IMG/VR virus record: IMGVR_UViG_3300021139_000123
Span: 1-26,129 of that record
Length of the DNA: 26,129 bases
Direction: 5' to 3' (one strand)
Source of the DNA: a virus
The notes beneath the pieces are model-generated. The model was given only the letters and a program-made list of their open reading frames with translations. It was not told the origin of the DNA and made no database searches. Positions within the stretch are counted from its first letter, which is position 1; each line of letters opens with the position of its first letter. Of the stretch, positions 1 through 8,952 are shown piece by piece. The position numbers and the translations under genes were made by a program.

Positions 1-135
1 ACTGTTTAGGATAGCTTGAGAGCCCGCGAGCTGGGCTCTCAACAACGTACCAAACTCTTCGTCGCTTGGATCAAGTTCTATGTCGAGAATGGTTTCGATC
101 TTGCGTAGCGCTTTGCCTGTAAGGCGTGTGAGCAT
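1..135 (-). CDS. Hypothetical phage protein, N-terminal 45 residues only
   Basis: The reading frame begins MLTRLTGKALRKI and stays open for 45 codons until the window edge, so the C-terminus is missing. Its ATG overlaps the stop codon of the ATP-grasp gene in a TAATG arrangement, which suggests translational coupling and supports this start. The visible part is predicted helical and charged: a basic first helix, then an acidic stretch (LDIELDPSDEEF), then an LRAQLAGSQAIL helix. This is the sort of N-terminus seen in small DNA-binding packaging or structural proteins. A small terminase subunit is one possibility, because no small terminase is recognisable elsewhere in the window, but that is inference and no diagnostic motif is visible. 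Confidence 0.7.
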   Translation of the reverse strand, partial: MLTRLTGKALRKIETILDIELDPSDEEFGTLLRAQLAGSQAILNS

Positions 136-1457
136 TACGCTGTTGTCGAGTACAACATCCCCTTCGCGAACCCCATCGCTTGTATTTTGGGTAATTGCTT
201 TGACAGGCGATCCCCAATGTCCGTCCGCCACATAGGGGAGTTGGGCACTATCAAGTTGTCCAAGCGACGGTATGCCCTGCGCTTTGCTTCCCTCACCGTC
301 TCCCCCGTCCCCGACATCACCAGCACATAATCCCCCGCCGTCACTGGGATCGGAGAGGTTATGATCGTCTCGCCCACTTCCATTGGCGCCATGCCCATCG
401 CCATCTCGCATGGGTGCAGGTTCTCCCAAATCCCCGGCTTGATCCCGTAGATTGGCGTCCCCACCACTTCCTTCTTCGTCAAGTGCGAGTATGGATAATC
501 CGGCACGGAGAGCACGACGCCGAGGGCTATCGTGTCCAGTGTCGTGTTTCGGGCGTCGCGGCCCTCCGCTAGGTCTCTGAGCCATTCTACACTATCTCCT
601 TCGTGTAGCGCCTGCTGAATGTTGAATGTCGGCCAGCCGGGGCGCATCGTAAACTCTAACGGCCAAGGGGTGCCCTCGTCGTCAATGATGCAGTTCACGT
701 CTATATACCCGACATACCCTACCTTTGCCAACTCATCTTCGAGCGGTGCCAGCACGGTCTCTGCAAGCTTGCTGTTGCGAACATACCGAATGACCGTACC
801 TTGTTCACCTGTGGCAACGCCCTTGTCGTCATTCATCAGCTTCTTGAACTCAAAGTTCTCGCACCAGCCTACATTGAACCCGTGCGGTCCGAACCAGCCG
901 CCCACGGCCATCTCTACGCCACCAATGAAGTCTTGCAGGATAAAGTCTCCTTTGAGCTTCTGGGCTTTTTTCCAGCGTTCCAACATGTAGACCATATCGG
1001 CGGGAGACTTGGCGACATAGGACAACGCCTTGTCCGCATCACCTGAAGGCTTCGAGACAAAGCGCCGCTGTTCCTTTTTGACGTAGCGGATAGCGTCATC
1101 ATAGTTGGAAAAGTTTTTGACTGGCGGCACGGCTATGCCGCACTTCTTGAACATCTTCATGCCTGTGTCACGCTCAAGTTCCCACTTGGCGCTCTCTACT
1201 GAAGCGCTGATAACCAATGCGCCTTCCTTCTTGGCCGCATCGAGCGAGTGCAGGTACATGGTGTTGTCTGAATTGAAAATCACATCCGCCCAGCGCAACC
1301 AAGGTTTAAAGTCGTCGATCAGCTCGACAAAGCCCTTACCAATGTACTTGGTTTTTTCCGTCTGACGGATGAAGTGCTTGACCTTATGCCCGTCCCGCTG
1401 TGCACGGATCGCAATGTCAAGAGCTGCGCCCTGAGGGTCGATAATAAGAAATTTCAT
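135..1457 (-). CDS. PurD-like ATP-grasp ligase
   Basis: This 440-aa protein looks like phosphoribosylamine-glycine ligase (PurD, usually about 430 aa) in its middle and C-terminal parts. The ATP-grasp region has K136 in SKPSGD, a FILQDFIGG strand near 172-180, and the metal/ATP-binding EFTMRPGWP segment near 268-276, equivalent to PurD's EFxxRxGxP. The C-terminal domain keeps PurD hallmarks: a VVLS..YP segment near 314-321 and SGTGETVREAKRRAY near 382-396. The N-terminus does not: PurD's phosphate-binding GNGGREHAL is replaced by IDPQGAALDIA, so the acceptor substrate may not be phosphoribosylamine. I chose the MKFLIIDP start because it overlaps the stop of the 1519-aa protein gene as ATGA; the frame is open 33 codons further upstream, but that stretch is implausible. 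Its place at the end of a virion operon is odd for a purine enzyme. The fold is fairly sure and the reaction unknown. Confidence 0.85.
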   Translation of the reverse strand: MKFLIIDPQGAALDIAIRAQRDGHKVKHFIRQTEKTKYIGKGFVELIDDFKPWLRWADVIFNSDNTMYLHSLDAAKKEGALVISASVESAKWELERDTGMKMFKKCGIAVPPVKNFSNYDDAIRYVKKEQRRFVSKPSGDADKALSYVAKSPADMVYMLERWKKAQKLKGDFILQDFIGGVEMAVGGWFGPHGFNVGWCENFEFKKLMNDDKGVATGEQGTVIRYVRNSKLAETVLAPLEDELAKVGYVGYIDVNCIIDDEGTPWPLEFTMRPGWPTFNIQQALHEGDSVEWLRDLAEGRDARNTTLDTIALGVVLSVPDYPYSHLTKKEVVGTPIYGIKPGIWENLHPCEMAMGMAPMEVGETIITSPIPVTAGDYVLVMSGTGETVREAKRRAYRRLDNLIVPNSPMWRTDIGDRLSKQLPKIQAMGFAKGMLYSTTA

Positions 1458-4400
1458 TGTGCGTTCGCCCTTTTGTATTGCTGCTCGATGATCCGCTTCA
1501 TCCGGTAGTTGACTGGCCGTCCCGCCGCAACTTCGTTGGCCGTGTACTGGTGCCAAGCCGCTTCAGCGTCTTTGCTCAGTCTAACCGCTTTCATCATGCT
1601 TTTGTAGCCTTCGGGGTCAATAAATTCCATAGAGGCGGGCTTTGCACCAAAGAACCGTGCAACTGGCCCAATGTCGGATGAAGGCGGCGCGTTAAATATG
1701 TTGGAGAATGAAATAGGTATTTCGGATTGCACAACAAACTCAAGGTATTTTTTAAGAGCTTGAAACCGCGTATCAGTAGAAGCCGTAATAGGGTCGCCAA
1801 ACCGAGCCGAGTCGGTGATGAGCGCTTTTGCAATCTGAAGCCCAACGCTAACTTTGTTTTCCGCCTCCTGCACAGGGTCATTATACCAACCAAATACATC
1901 CTTCATATAGCTAGGCCACTGCATACGGTTTGGTTTTCCTGTGCGGATGTCTATACCTCCTGTACGGGCGGCAAGTAAATCTTGAACATCCTGTGGCCCT
2001 TGACCAGTGTAAAGGTACTGTGTGATAGCGTTCATAGTTGCGTAGACCAAAGGCAACGCTACGGCATAGCCCATTTTATCAGTCCAAATTGGCTTTGCGT
2101 TTTCTTTGCCAAGCAATGCGCGACCTGCGCGGTACGGTGCTGTAGCTACGTCAAGAGCCCCGCCACCAAGAGTTTTGATCGTTCCGAGCTCGTAAGAGAA
2201 CGAAGTCAATAAAACCTGCGCGACTTGCTTTAAATTTTGCGACCAAAAAATATTTTGCTGGTTCATCTCACCAAAGCGTTCGTCCACTACATTTGCAACC
2301 TCACGAGCTTTGGCAACCTGCTCCGCATGGGTTGCATCGGGGTTGTCCTGAAGCCATTTCCCTAAGCTGTCCGTAAATGCGCCGTTTTTAATGGCGGGGA
2401 TATAATAGTCAAACAAAGGCGAAGAAACAGTTTCCATCCCTCGCCCAAGGTTTTTAGCGATGAGTTTCATCGTGCCCACCAGCGGGCGCAATTTTGCATC
2501 GTGCAGATCGGACAAAAGTTCTGCTTTCAGCGAGCCGCGTTTCCATGCCTGAACATAATTACCCTTGCCAGAAAAACGGTATTCGTCAGCGATGTTGCCC
2601 TTACCTTTGAACCGATAGTTGACCTGCACCCCAAGGTCAATAATCTTGCGTAGCTCAGGAGAAGCTTCTTTCAAATCAAGATATGCCTCCATTGCTCGCC
2701 TACCTTTACGGTACGAAGTAAACGGCTTTACAGGAGCTTCCACAAGTGACCGCGCCGCACCAGAAAAATTCCCGCGTGCGGCTTGATTGAACGCATCGGC
2801 AACGCCGCTGACAACGCCTTCTTGCCCCATCATGGCAAAATGGAATCCAGAAATAGCAAGTTTTAAAGCGGTTGCGGCGTTTGATACCCGCTGTGCAACG
2901 CGCAAAACATCCCCCACAGGTCCTTGCATGGTGCGGGAAATATGGTTGTTGTAAACACGGGCCCAGCCATCGGGGGCATAAGCATACGCTAATTTTCCGC
3001 CTTGTACCTTTGTCCTATGGCGTCCGCCAACTTCTGACCAGCCTTCAGGTGCATTACCCGCCGGAAAATAGCGCACTGTTTTTTGATCCATTGCCGTGCC
3101 AATGACTTCTTCGGCCACAATATACTTCGAAGCGTTTTCGACATAGCGCATCGTGATCTCAATCGGATCAAGCGTTACGGGCTCAAGCCCGCCTTCACGG
3201 ATGCCCTGCTCATAGCTGTCGTAAATGCGGCCTTTGGTAAAGCTTTTTGAACCTTCCTTGCCGCCACCAAAAAACTGTTCTGCTTTCTTCGGGTCTTTCC
3301 ACATCTGCCGCAGATAGTCATCCACAAAGTTCATTTGCTGTGTAGCGGGCAGTTGTTCAAGACGCGCACGGTAGAGCGCGTAAGTGTCTTTGACCGCCTG
3401 AAGAACGGGTTTTATTTCGGCGGGAATTTCCTTACCCTTCGCCAACATCTTGCCGGGCTGTTGTATCCACTGAATAAGGTCAAGCTTCTGTGCATCGCCC
3501 ATGGCGTTGACCATGCGCTGCATAGGCTCAAACACTTTTCTAACTTGCTCTGCACGTTGATTTTCGCGGCCCATTTCACGGCGCAAAGCCATTTCGGCAA
3601 CGCGACCCCCTTCACGAAGCTCAGGCGCAAAGATCGCTTTGAATGTATCTGCGGCGGCTTTTACCCCTTCTACACCAATATTGCGTAAGGGTTCAGCGGC
3701 AGCGCGGGCTTCGCGCTCACCTTTGATTTTGCTGTAAACATCAAAAAGAGGTTCTTCTTTTTTAGGCTCTTCTCCCGTGAAAGCTTCTTTAAGCGCTTCA
3801 TCTTCAGGGGTCATACCTTTGGTTTCGCTGATAACGTCGAATAAAGAAGGTGTGCTTTCGGTTCCGCGAAGCTCAGGGGCAATCTCGTCGAAAAATTTAC
3901 CTTGCTTGCGTAAGAAATCAGCAACTTCTTTGTTGGCGCTTTTGCGCCCTGTAAATTTTTCGTACAAAGCTTTCCACAGATTAGCGATACCTTTAAAGAA
4001 TTTATCGGCAACACTCACGGCTGCACGGTCTGTAGTTAAAAATTTAGAAACTTGATTGGCAAACCATTCATCAAATCGCCTCGTATACTTAGCCATACTT
4101 GAGTAATCAGGGGTGCGACCTTTTAATTCTTCCTTGGCGCGGGAAATTACCCCTTCGCCGACACCTGCGGCATAGGCTTCTTTGATTTCCTGCTTTTTAC
4201 TTTTTGGACGTTTTTCTGCCATTTCGCGTGTCCACGCGTCTATAATAGCTTTTTTTGTTGCTTCAGGTGCTCTGTCTAAAAGTTCTTTTTCTATGATATG
4301 CCCAAACTCGTGGGTTAATATCGTCGCCATTTCTGCAATGCCTAAACCTTCTTCAAACTCAATAATATGAGTTAAATATTTTCCCGTGTATTTATCTCTA

Positions 4401-6013
4401 AACATACTGGCTTGACCGCCCCGCCCCGAAAGTTTTTCCCGTTTAACGATATTAACCAACACGGAGCTTTTAATTCCAAAACGCTGGCGAAGCCCGTCGG
4501 CATAGGCGTGAAGGTATTGAGCTGCAAGAGGCGCTTTAGTTGGTGCGGTGGACGCACTTGGCTCAGTCGGCGTTTCGGGCAGAACCTTCATTCGCTCGTC
4601 AACCACTTTGCCCATAGGTTCAACCGTGATGGTGCTCTCAGGGTTCTTGTTGGCTTCAAACGCCTTTTGCACTTCGGGGGCGTATTCGGATGTGCTTGCG
4701 GCGGCGCGAAGCTCCGTGCCATCTGGCAGGCGCTCGACAACGTTCAGCGGCTGGTGCCCGCGCCCAACGCTGGCCTCCACATCGGCTTTATTGTAAGGGC
4801 CAAGGCCGAGGTGCTTTCCGAAACGGTCGGCTTCAATATCCTCTTTGAGCTGCTGCACACTTAAAGATTTTGGATCGTAATGGAACGTACCCTTGTTCGG
4901 ATCGGTATAAACCGCCGCACCTTTCGGCGGTGTAGGGATCGTTTCTTTGGGCATGGTGCTTGGATAGAACACGGCGGGTCGCCGTCCGGCCTCAAACTCC
5001 CTGAGCTGCGCTGCAATGGTGGCGGGGCTTTCAGGAATAGGGCGGTCTTTGACAGACACAGGTGCACGAGCTTCGACAGGTGCCGGAGGGATAGGCTCGT
5101 TTTTAATGGACGCGGGCGGCTCTTCCCCGCCGGGCTTACCTTCTTGAGGGTAACCCTTAAGGTGTTCGGAATGCAGCTCGCCCGTGAAGTCTTCCGGCAC
5201 TTGCTTGGCTTTGCGCGCAATTTCTGCGGCGGTGTTGCGGTCTACGAACTCTCCTGTGGACGTAAAGAAACCTTCGCGGCCACCTTCAGTGGATGGGTAC
5301 ATCTCTCGTACAGCCGCATGACTTTCGCCTGTGAAGTGCTGGCCTGTGATTGGGTTTTCAATTGCCGCACTCTTGATCGTAAGCGGCTGCCCTTCAGGTT
5401 GTTCTACAGGCTGTTTAAAATCTTCCCACGGCTTTGTGCCAGTTGGAGCAACAGAAGTTTTAGGAACTTCCGTGCGCGCAAGCTCTTTGGGCTTTGGCAC
5501 TTTTATTCCGGGCTCACCAGCGCGGCCCATTTCAAAAGCAAAATACGGATCAACAACTTCGCGTTGCGCTTTTTGCACGTTCTGTTCGTATTCAGCAGGT
5601 TTGCCCTGATAACCTGTTATTGCCCCACCGATAGCGCCAGCCGCCGCGCCGCCTACGGCACCGGGAATAGCATTAACTACATTTCCCACTTGATAAGGGA
5701 TTGCCATTGCCGCCTGCCCAAAGCGCGACGTGACGCCAGAACGGGCAATCTCCGTTTGCTGTTCTTCAGACAACGCTAAAGGGTCGCGTGGAATTGCGTT
5801 ATAAGCTTCAGTGCCAGCTCCGGCAAATGCGCCTTTGATTGCAGGAATAATACCCCCCGCCTCAGCCTGTGGAGCAACGGGCGAAACGGGGGGCGAGGCT
5901 GGAGCTTGCGCCCCAGCTTTGGGTAAAGGCTTGAAATCATCCCACGGCCCTGCTTTGGCTTGTGGCTTAGCAAAGTCATTCCACGGGCCATTTGCCGGAA
6001 GATTATCAGCCAT
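1454..6013 (-). CDS. Giant probable ejection (internal virion) protein with HEXXH metallopeptidase motif
   Basis: A 1519-aa protein preceded by a clear AGGA ribosome site. The N-terminus carries PWxDF motifs at about 9-14, 22-27 and 194-199, separated by Pro/Ala-rich linker and a Gly/Ala-rich hydrophobic stretch near 108-134. A zincin-type motif HEFGH lies at 568-572, with a likely third ligand E649 in FDEWFANQ, so an active metallopeptidase is plausible. Residues about 740-1000 are charged and probably helical. The C-terminal third has hydrophobic segments (for example LLTSFSYELGTIKTL and AVALPLVYATMNAITQYLY) and resembles C-terminal domains of phage 'large polyvalent' proteins. Position after the tail hub, transglycosylase and 451-aa gene matches ejected proteins that enter the host with DNA, such as P22 gp16 or T7 gp16. 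The role is inferred from size and context; which target the peptidase cuts is unknown. Confidence 0.85.
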   Translation of the reverse strand: MADNLPANGPWNDFAKPQAKAGPWDDFKPLPKAGAQAPASPPVSPVAPQAEAGGIIPAIKGAFAGAGTEAYNAIPRDPLALSEEQQTEIARSGVTSRFGQAAMAIPYQVGNVVNAIPGAVGGAAAGAIGGAITGYQGKPAEYEQNVQKAQREVVDPYFAFEMGRAGEPGIKVPKPKELARTEVPKTSVAPTGTKPWEDFKQPVEQPEGQPLTIKSAAIENPITGQHFTGESHAAVREMYPSTEGGREGFFTSTGEFVDRNTAAEIARKAKQVPEDFTGELHSEHLKGYPQEGKPGGEEPPASIKNEPIPPAPVEARAPVSVKDRPIPESPATIAAQLREFEAGRRPAVFYPSTMPKETIPTPPKGAAVYTDPNKGTFHYDPKSLSVQQLKEDIEADRFGKHLGLGPYNKADVEASVGRGHQPLNVVERLPDGTELRAAASTSEYAPEVQKAFEANKNPESTITVEPMGKVVDERMKVLPETPTEPSASTAPTKAPLAAQYLHAYADGLRQRFGIKSSVLVNIVKREKLSGRGGQASMFRDKYTGKYLTHIIEFEEGLGIAEMATILTHEFGHIIEKELLDRAPEATKKAIIDAWTREMAEKRPKSKKQEIKEAYAAGVGEGVISRAKEELKGRTPDYSSMAKYTRRFDEWFANQVSKFLTTDRAAVSVADKFFKGIANLWKALYEKFTGRKSANKEVADFLRKQGKFFDEIAPELRGTESTPSLFDVISETKGMTPEDEALKEAFTGEEPKKEEPLFDVYSKIKGEREARAAAEPLRNIGVEGVKAAADTFKAIFAPELREGGRVAEMALRREMGRENQRAEQVRKVFEPMQRMVNAMGDAQKLDLIQWIQQPGKMLAKGKEIPAEIKPVLQAVKDTYALYRARLEQLPATQQMNFVDDYLRQMWKDPKKAEQFFGGGKEGSKSFTKGRIYDSYEQGIREGGLEPVTLDPIEITMRYVENASKYIVAEEVIGTAMDQKTVRYFPAGNAPEGWSEVGGRHRTKVQGGKLAYAYAPDGWARVYNNHISRTMQGPVGDVLRVAQRVSNAATALKLAISGFHFAMMGQEGVVSGVADAFNQAARGNFSGAARSLVEAPVKPFTSYRKGRRAMEAYLDLKEASPELRKIIDLGVQVNYRFKGKGNIADEYRFSGKGNYVQAWKRGSLKAELLSDLHDAKLRPLVGTMKLIAKNLGRGMETVSSPLFDYYIPAIKNGAFTDSLGKWLQDNPDATHAEQVAKAREVANVVDERFGEMNQQNIFWSQNLKQVAQVLLTSFSYELGTIKTLGGGALDVATAPYRAGRALLGKENAKPIWTDKMGYAVALPLVYATMNAITQYLYTGQGPQDVQDLLAARTGGIDIRTGKPNRMQWPSYMKDVFGWYNDPVQEAENKVSVGLQIAKALITDSARFGDPITASTDTRFQALKKYLEFVVQSEIPISFSNIFNAPPSSDIGPVARFFGAKPASMEFIDPEGYKSMMKAVRLSKDAEAAWHQYTANEVAAGRPVNYRMKRIIEQQYKRANAQ

Positions 6014-6015
6014 AA

Positions 6016-7371
6016 CTATTCCTTTGATTGAGGTGCAGAAGCGCCATAAGCTGCCCAGCTTGCAGGGTCAGAAGGATCGCCCCCTTTAAAGGTGTACCCT
6101 TTATACACTGCGCCAACTTTAGGTGCCGCAATCGGCGCGGAACTTCCTGCTGGCGCGGCGTCCTCGTTACTACCGCCTTCTTTCTTAACAGGCGCTCCCT
6201 TTGCATCTGGAGGCGCACTGCTTGGCGCGGGGTCAGCTTTCAACCCTTCAATCTGCTGCTGCAACATTTCAACGTCTGCCTTATATGCGGGCTCCGAAAG
6301 CTGCTGCGGGGTGGCCGATCTGAGCAAGTTGGAAAGAGAGTTGACTGCATCCGTCTTAGCGCGGCGGTCGCGGTTAATCTGGTCTTCGATCAAACGTTGA
6401 GAAGATATATCCCCTTTACGTTTTGCTTCTTCGAGACGCGCCATGTTGAGCGCAAGATTTTCTTGATGCGCTTGTGCGGTTTGCTTTACGCGGTCGGCGG
6501 TCTGCTGAATACGCGCCCAACCCTGATCCCGTGATGTATTTGCGCGCTCTTGCTGCATGTTTGCAGTAAGCTGCTTGTAGTACATCTGGTCTTCTTGTTT
6601 CATGTACGGCAAAGCATTTTTCATCGCTTCTGCAATTACCTGCGGCGAAGCATCAGGATTGGCGCGTGCAATCGCCGCCGCTACCTGTTGCATACTGAAT
6701 GGCCCTTGCGCCATAATATTGCTTGCCGCACCTTGCCCACCCATAGGAGCCCCACCCATAGGAGCACCGCCTTGTGGAGGTTGCGGCGCGGGTTGGTTCC
6801 ATGCAGGCATTTGTGCTGGTGCGGCAATGCCGCCGCCAAAAGAATAATTCCCCGGCAAAGTACTTGGCGGAGGTGCGGGGGGTAAAGCGGGTGAAGGTGT
6901 GTAGCCACTTGTTGCTTCACGAGGAAGGTCATAAGCCATTACGCTTCCGGCTTCTCCCGCACGAGGAGGGTAATACCCTGTTAACTGCCGAGGGTCTGAA
7001 GCGTTTGGAGGCGGGCTGTTCATCAGAGTACGTTCAGCGGAATTTAATGGTGGCATCGGTTGAGCGGGTTGCGCCGCCTGAGCCATCGCCATAGCCGGAG
7101 GCATTTCTACGCCGCCTGTAGCTGGGCCAGCGGCAGCGTAGGAATACGGGTTGATAGAAGAAGCACCGCCAGCAGCAGGAGCACCGCCGCCAGCAGCGCC
7201 GGGAACGGAAGGAACATCCACCCCAAGGGACGCAAGAGTTTTACCCCATGCAGCGGTAGCATCGTCTTGATTTTTAAGGCGAGCTTGTTCTAAACCTTGC
7301 TGTTTCCATTTTTGGCTGAGGTCATATCCAGAGACAAGGCCACTGGCGAGGCCACCAAGACTAAAAGCCAT
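6016..7371 (-). CDS. Probable internal virion / DNA-ejection protein (451 aa)
   Basis: A 451-aa protein with a good AAGGA site upstream and only two bases before the next gene. It has a short Gly-rich N-terminus (LGGLASGLVSGYDL), a long low-complexity Ala/Pro/Gly/Gln region (about 55-225) that includes a tandem GGAPM repeat, a helical segment (about 225-370) rich in Gln, Arg and Glu that may form coiled coil, another Pro/Ala linker, and a C-terminal VYKGYTFKGGDPSDPASW motif. That C-terminal motif recurs in phage virion proteins of this operon position. No enzymatic domain is visible. By position between the transglycosylase and the giant protein it is probably the counterpart of a P22 gp20-type ejection protein, but this is analogy and not sequence similarity that I can demonstrate. 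Confidence 0.8.
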   Translation of the reverse strand: MAFSLGGLASGLVSGYDLSQKWKQQGLEQARLKNQDDATAAWGKTLASLGVDVPSVPGAAGGGAPAAGGASSINPYSYAAAGPATGGVEMPPAMAMAQAAQPAQPMPPLNSAERTLMNSPPPNASDPRQLTGYYPPRAGEAGSVMAYDLPREATSGYTPSPALPPAPPPSTLPGNYSFGGGIAAPAQMPAWNQPAPQPPQGGAPMGGAPMGGQGAASNIMAQGPFSMQQVAAAIARANPDASPQVIAEAMKNALPYMKQEDQMYYKQLTANMQQERANTSRDQGWARIQQTADRVKQTAQAHQENLALNMARLEEAKRKGDISSQRLIEDQINRDRRAKTDAVNSLSNLLRSATPQQLSEPAYKADVEMLQQQIEGLKADPAPSSAPPDAKGAPVKKEGGSNEDAAPAGSSAPIAAPKVGAVYKGYTFKGGDPSDPASWAAYGASAPQSKE

Positions 7372-7382
7372 TGTCGTTATCC

Positions 7383-8300
7383 TTAACCGTTGGAAGCCAT
7401 ATCGGAACTTCCGGTCTTCATAAATGTGGGGGTCTGCGAAGGTGCAGGGGCGGGTTTAGGGGCAAGGTTGCCCACGGACGAAGGTGTAGGCGAATAATTC
7501 ATTTTCTTCTCCGCCCACGAAAGCATATCGCTCCCTGTTTTCCCCGCAAGGAAAGGGTTTGCTTTTATTGCATTCGCGCTAAGATGATCCGACACAAGGT
7601 CGTTAGGGTTTTTCAAAACCGACGTTGCCCCGCCCGCACCAAAGAAATGGGCAAGATAAGTGGTTCCGGGTGTAGGCTCGATCCCACGCTTGGCAAGATA
7701 ATTCTGATTATCTTTTGTAAACTTTATGGCCGCTTGCGTGTTGGCTACAGGGTCGTACTTGTCCCCCTTGCCGTAAGCTTTCCAAGTTTTATCAGTAAAC
7801 TGAAACAACCCGCCCGCTGAAGATGCTTTGGCTTTTGCGTCAGGTTTAAAACTACTTTCCTGCTTTGCAACGGCGAGCATGTACTTCGGGTCAACGCCCG
7901 CTTCCTGCGCGTGCTTCGTAATAAGATTTTGTATGTCCCCACCGCCGTAGTTGGTTTGAGAAGGCGGAGGAGAAGCTGCGCTCATAGGCGGCTCTGGCAT
8001 ATAATGGTTTAGCGCGGGCGGCATAGTCATAGCGGTTTGAGGCGCCAAATAGTTGCCCATAGGCATTGGAGGCGGTGCGCTTGGAGGCGGCGCAAAACTA
8101 GGCTGTGACTGAGGAGCTGGGGGCCCCATAGGGTTCATTGCCGCGCTCTGCATTGGTGCGCCGGGCAAAGGTGGAGCTTTGCCTATTCCTGTTGCAGGGT
8201 CAAGGCGTGCTTGCATAGCCCGAAGAATTGCCTGCCGACGGTCGTTACCCTGTTGGATCAGGTTCGGGTTTGGAGCAAAAGAACTAGGGTCAAAAGCCAT
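7383..8300 (-). CDS. Virion-associated lytic transglycosylase (SLT domain)
   Basis: A 305-aa protein. Residues 1-115 are a Pro/Met/Ala-rich disordered region. From about 120 to 220 there is a soluble lytic transglycosylase domain: catalytic E148 in AVAKQESSF, followed by SSAGGLFQFTDKTW (about 160-173), the usual S-x-x-G-x-x-Q signature, and then YDPVANTQAAIKF and TTYLAHFFGAGGA. The enzyme should cleave peptidoglycan glycan strands, forming 1,6-anhydro ends. Lacking a signal peptide and sitting among ejection-type genes, it most likely travels in the virion and opens a local hole in the wall during DNA entry, rather than acting in lysis, for which a GH108 enzyme is present elsewhere. A GAGGTG ribosome site lies just upstream of the start. 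Confidence 0.92.
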   Translation of the reverse strand: MAFDPSSFAPNPNLIQQGNDRRQAILRAMQARLDPATGIGKAPPLPGAPMQSAAMNPMGPPAPQSQPSFAPPPSAPPPMPMGNYLAPQTAMTMPPALNHYMPEPPMSAASPPPSQTNYGGGDIQNLITKHAQEAGVDPKYMLAVAKQESSFKPDAKAKASSAGGLFQFTDKTWKAYGKGDKYDPVANTQAAIKFTKDNQNYLAKRGIEPTPGTTYLAHFFGAGGATSVLKNPNDLVSDHLSANAIKANPFLAGKTGSDMLSWAEKKMNYSPTPSSVGNLAPKPAPAPSQTPTFMKTGSSDMASNG

Positions 8301-8312
8301 GATACACCTCGT

Positions 8313-8951
8313 TTAAATCTTGCCGATCAAGGCTCCCCCTAATTGCCCGATCCCACCCCACATAGAGTTATCAGCGTTCTGCTGCGCATTATAAGCATTA
8401 ACCGCCGTGTTGCTGGCCTGTGTACCGCCCTGCATGTAATTAAGATAATCTTGCGTCTGTTGCTGTGGGATACCCATAGCATACTGCCCGCCCGCCTGTT
8501 GCAGATTTGCACCCATAGCCGTACCCGCGCCGTACTCTCCAAGAAGCCCCTGAGCTGTACCTGCGCCTGAAGCCATACGCGCAAGCGCCTGACTATCCCA
8601 ACCAAGGTTATAATTTGTATTAGCCTGATTAGTTAGCCCCGCACCGTAAGGCGTACCTGCTACACCCGCCGCAGCTTCAGCCGCAAGAGCTTGCTGAGTG
8701 TTGGTGTTTAATCCTTGCGTATATAAAGCGTGTTGCGGATCATACCCCGCCTGAAGCGCCGCCATTGCGTACTGTGGGAGCCCCGTTGCAGCGTCAATAA
8801 TTCCTTGTCCCTGAGCAACCGTATTTGCGGGGTTGTACCCCGTCGCTGCGGAGACCGTAGGTAAACTTTGAATGCCCGATATTGCGCCTGTATCGGCAGC
8901 GGGCATCGAGCTGTATTGGTGCACCGAGGGAGCGCTTCCACCACCAGACAT
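8313..8951 (-). CDS. Gln/Ala/Gly-rich probable internal virion protein (212 aa)
   Basis: A 212-aa protein with an AGGAG ribosome site. It starts MSGGGSAPS, is very rich in Ala, Gln, Gly, Asn and Tyr and nearly free of charged residues, and ends WGGIGQLGGALIGKI, a short Gly-rich hydrophobic tail. No known catalytic motif is seen. Proteins of this composition and size, directly upstream of the transglycosylase gene, are common in podovirus-like operons and are candidates for ejected proteins of the P22 gp7/gp14 kind. The assignment rests on composition and neighbours only. Confidence 0.8.
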   Translation of the reverse strand: MSGGGSAPSVHQYSSMPAADTGAISGIQSLPTVSAATGYNPANTVAQGQGIIDAATGLPQYAMAALQAGYDPQHALYTQGLNTNTQQALAAEAAAGVAGTPYGAGLTNQANTNYNLGWDSQALARMASGAGTAQGLLGEYGAGTAMGANLQQAGGQYAMGIPQQQTQDYLNYMQGGTQASNTAVNAYNAQQNADNSMWGGIGQLGGALIGKI

Positions 8952-8952
8952 A

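Noticed and set aside
1457-1556. Longer start for the ATP-grasp gene (33 extra codons)
   Set aside because: The extra residues look random and lie within the end of the 1519-aa gene; the ATGA overlap at 1457 is the natural start.
4880-5779. 299-codon open frame on the plus strand
   Set aside because: It is antisense to the 1519-aa protein, is rich in Arg, Cys and Phe in a way typical of a shadow frame, has no ribosome site and no family likeness.
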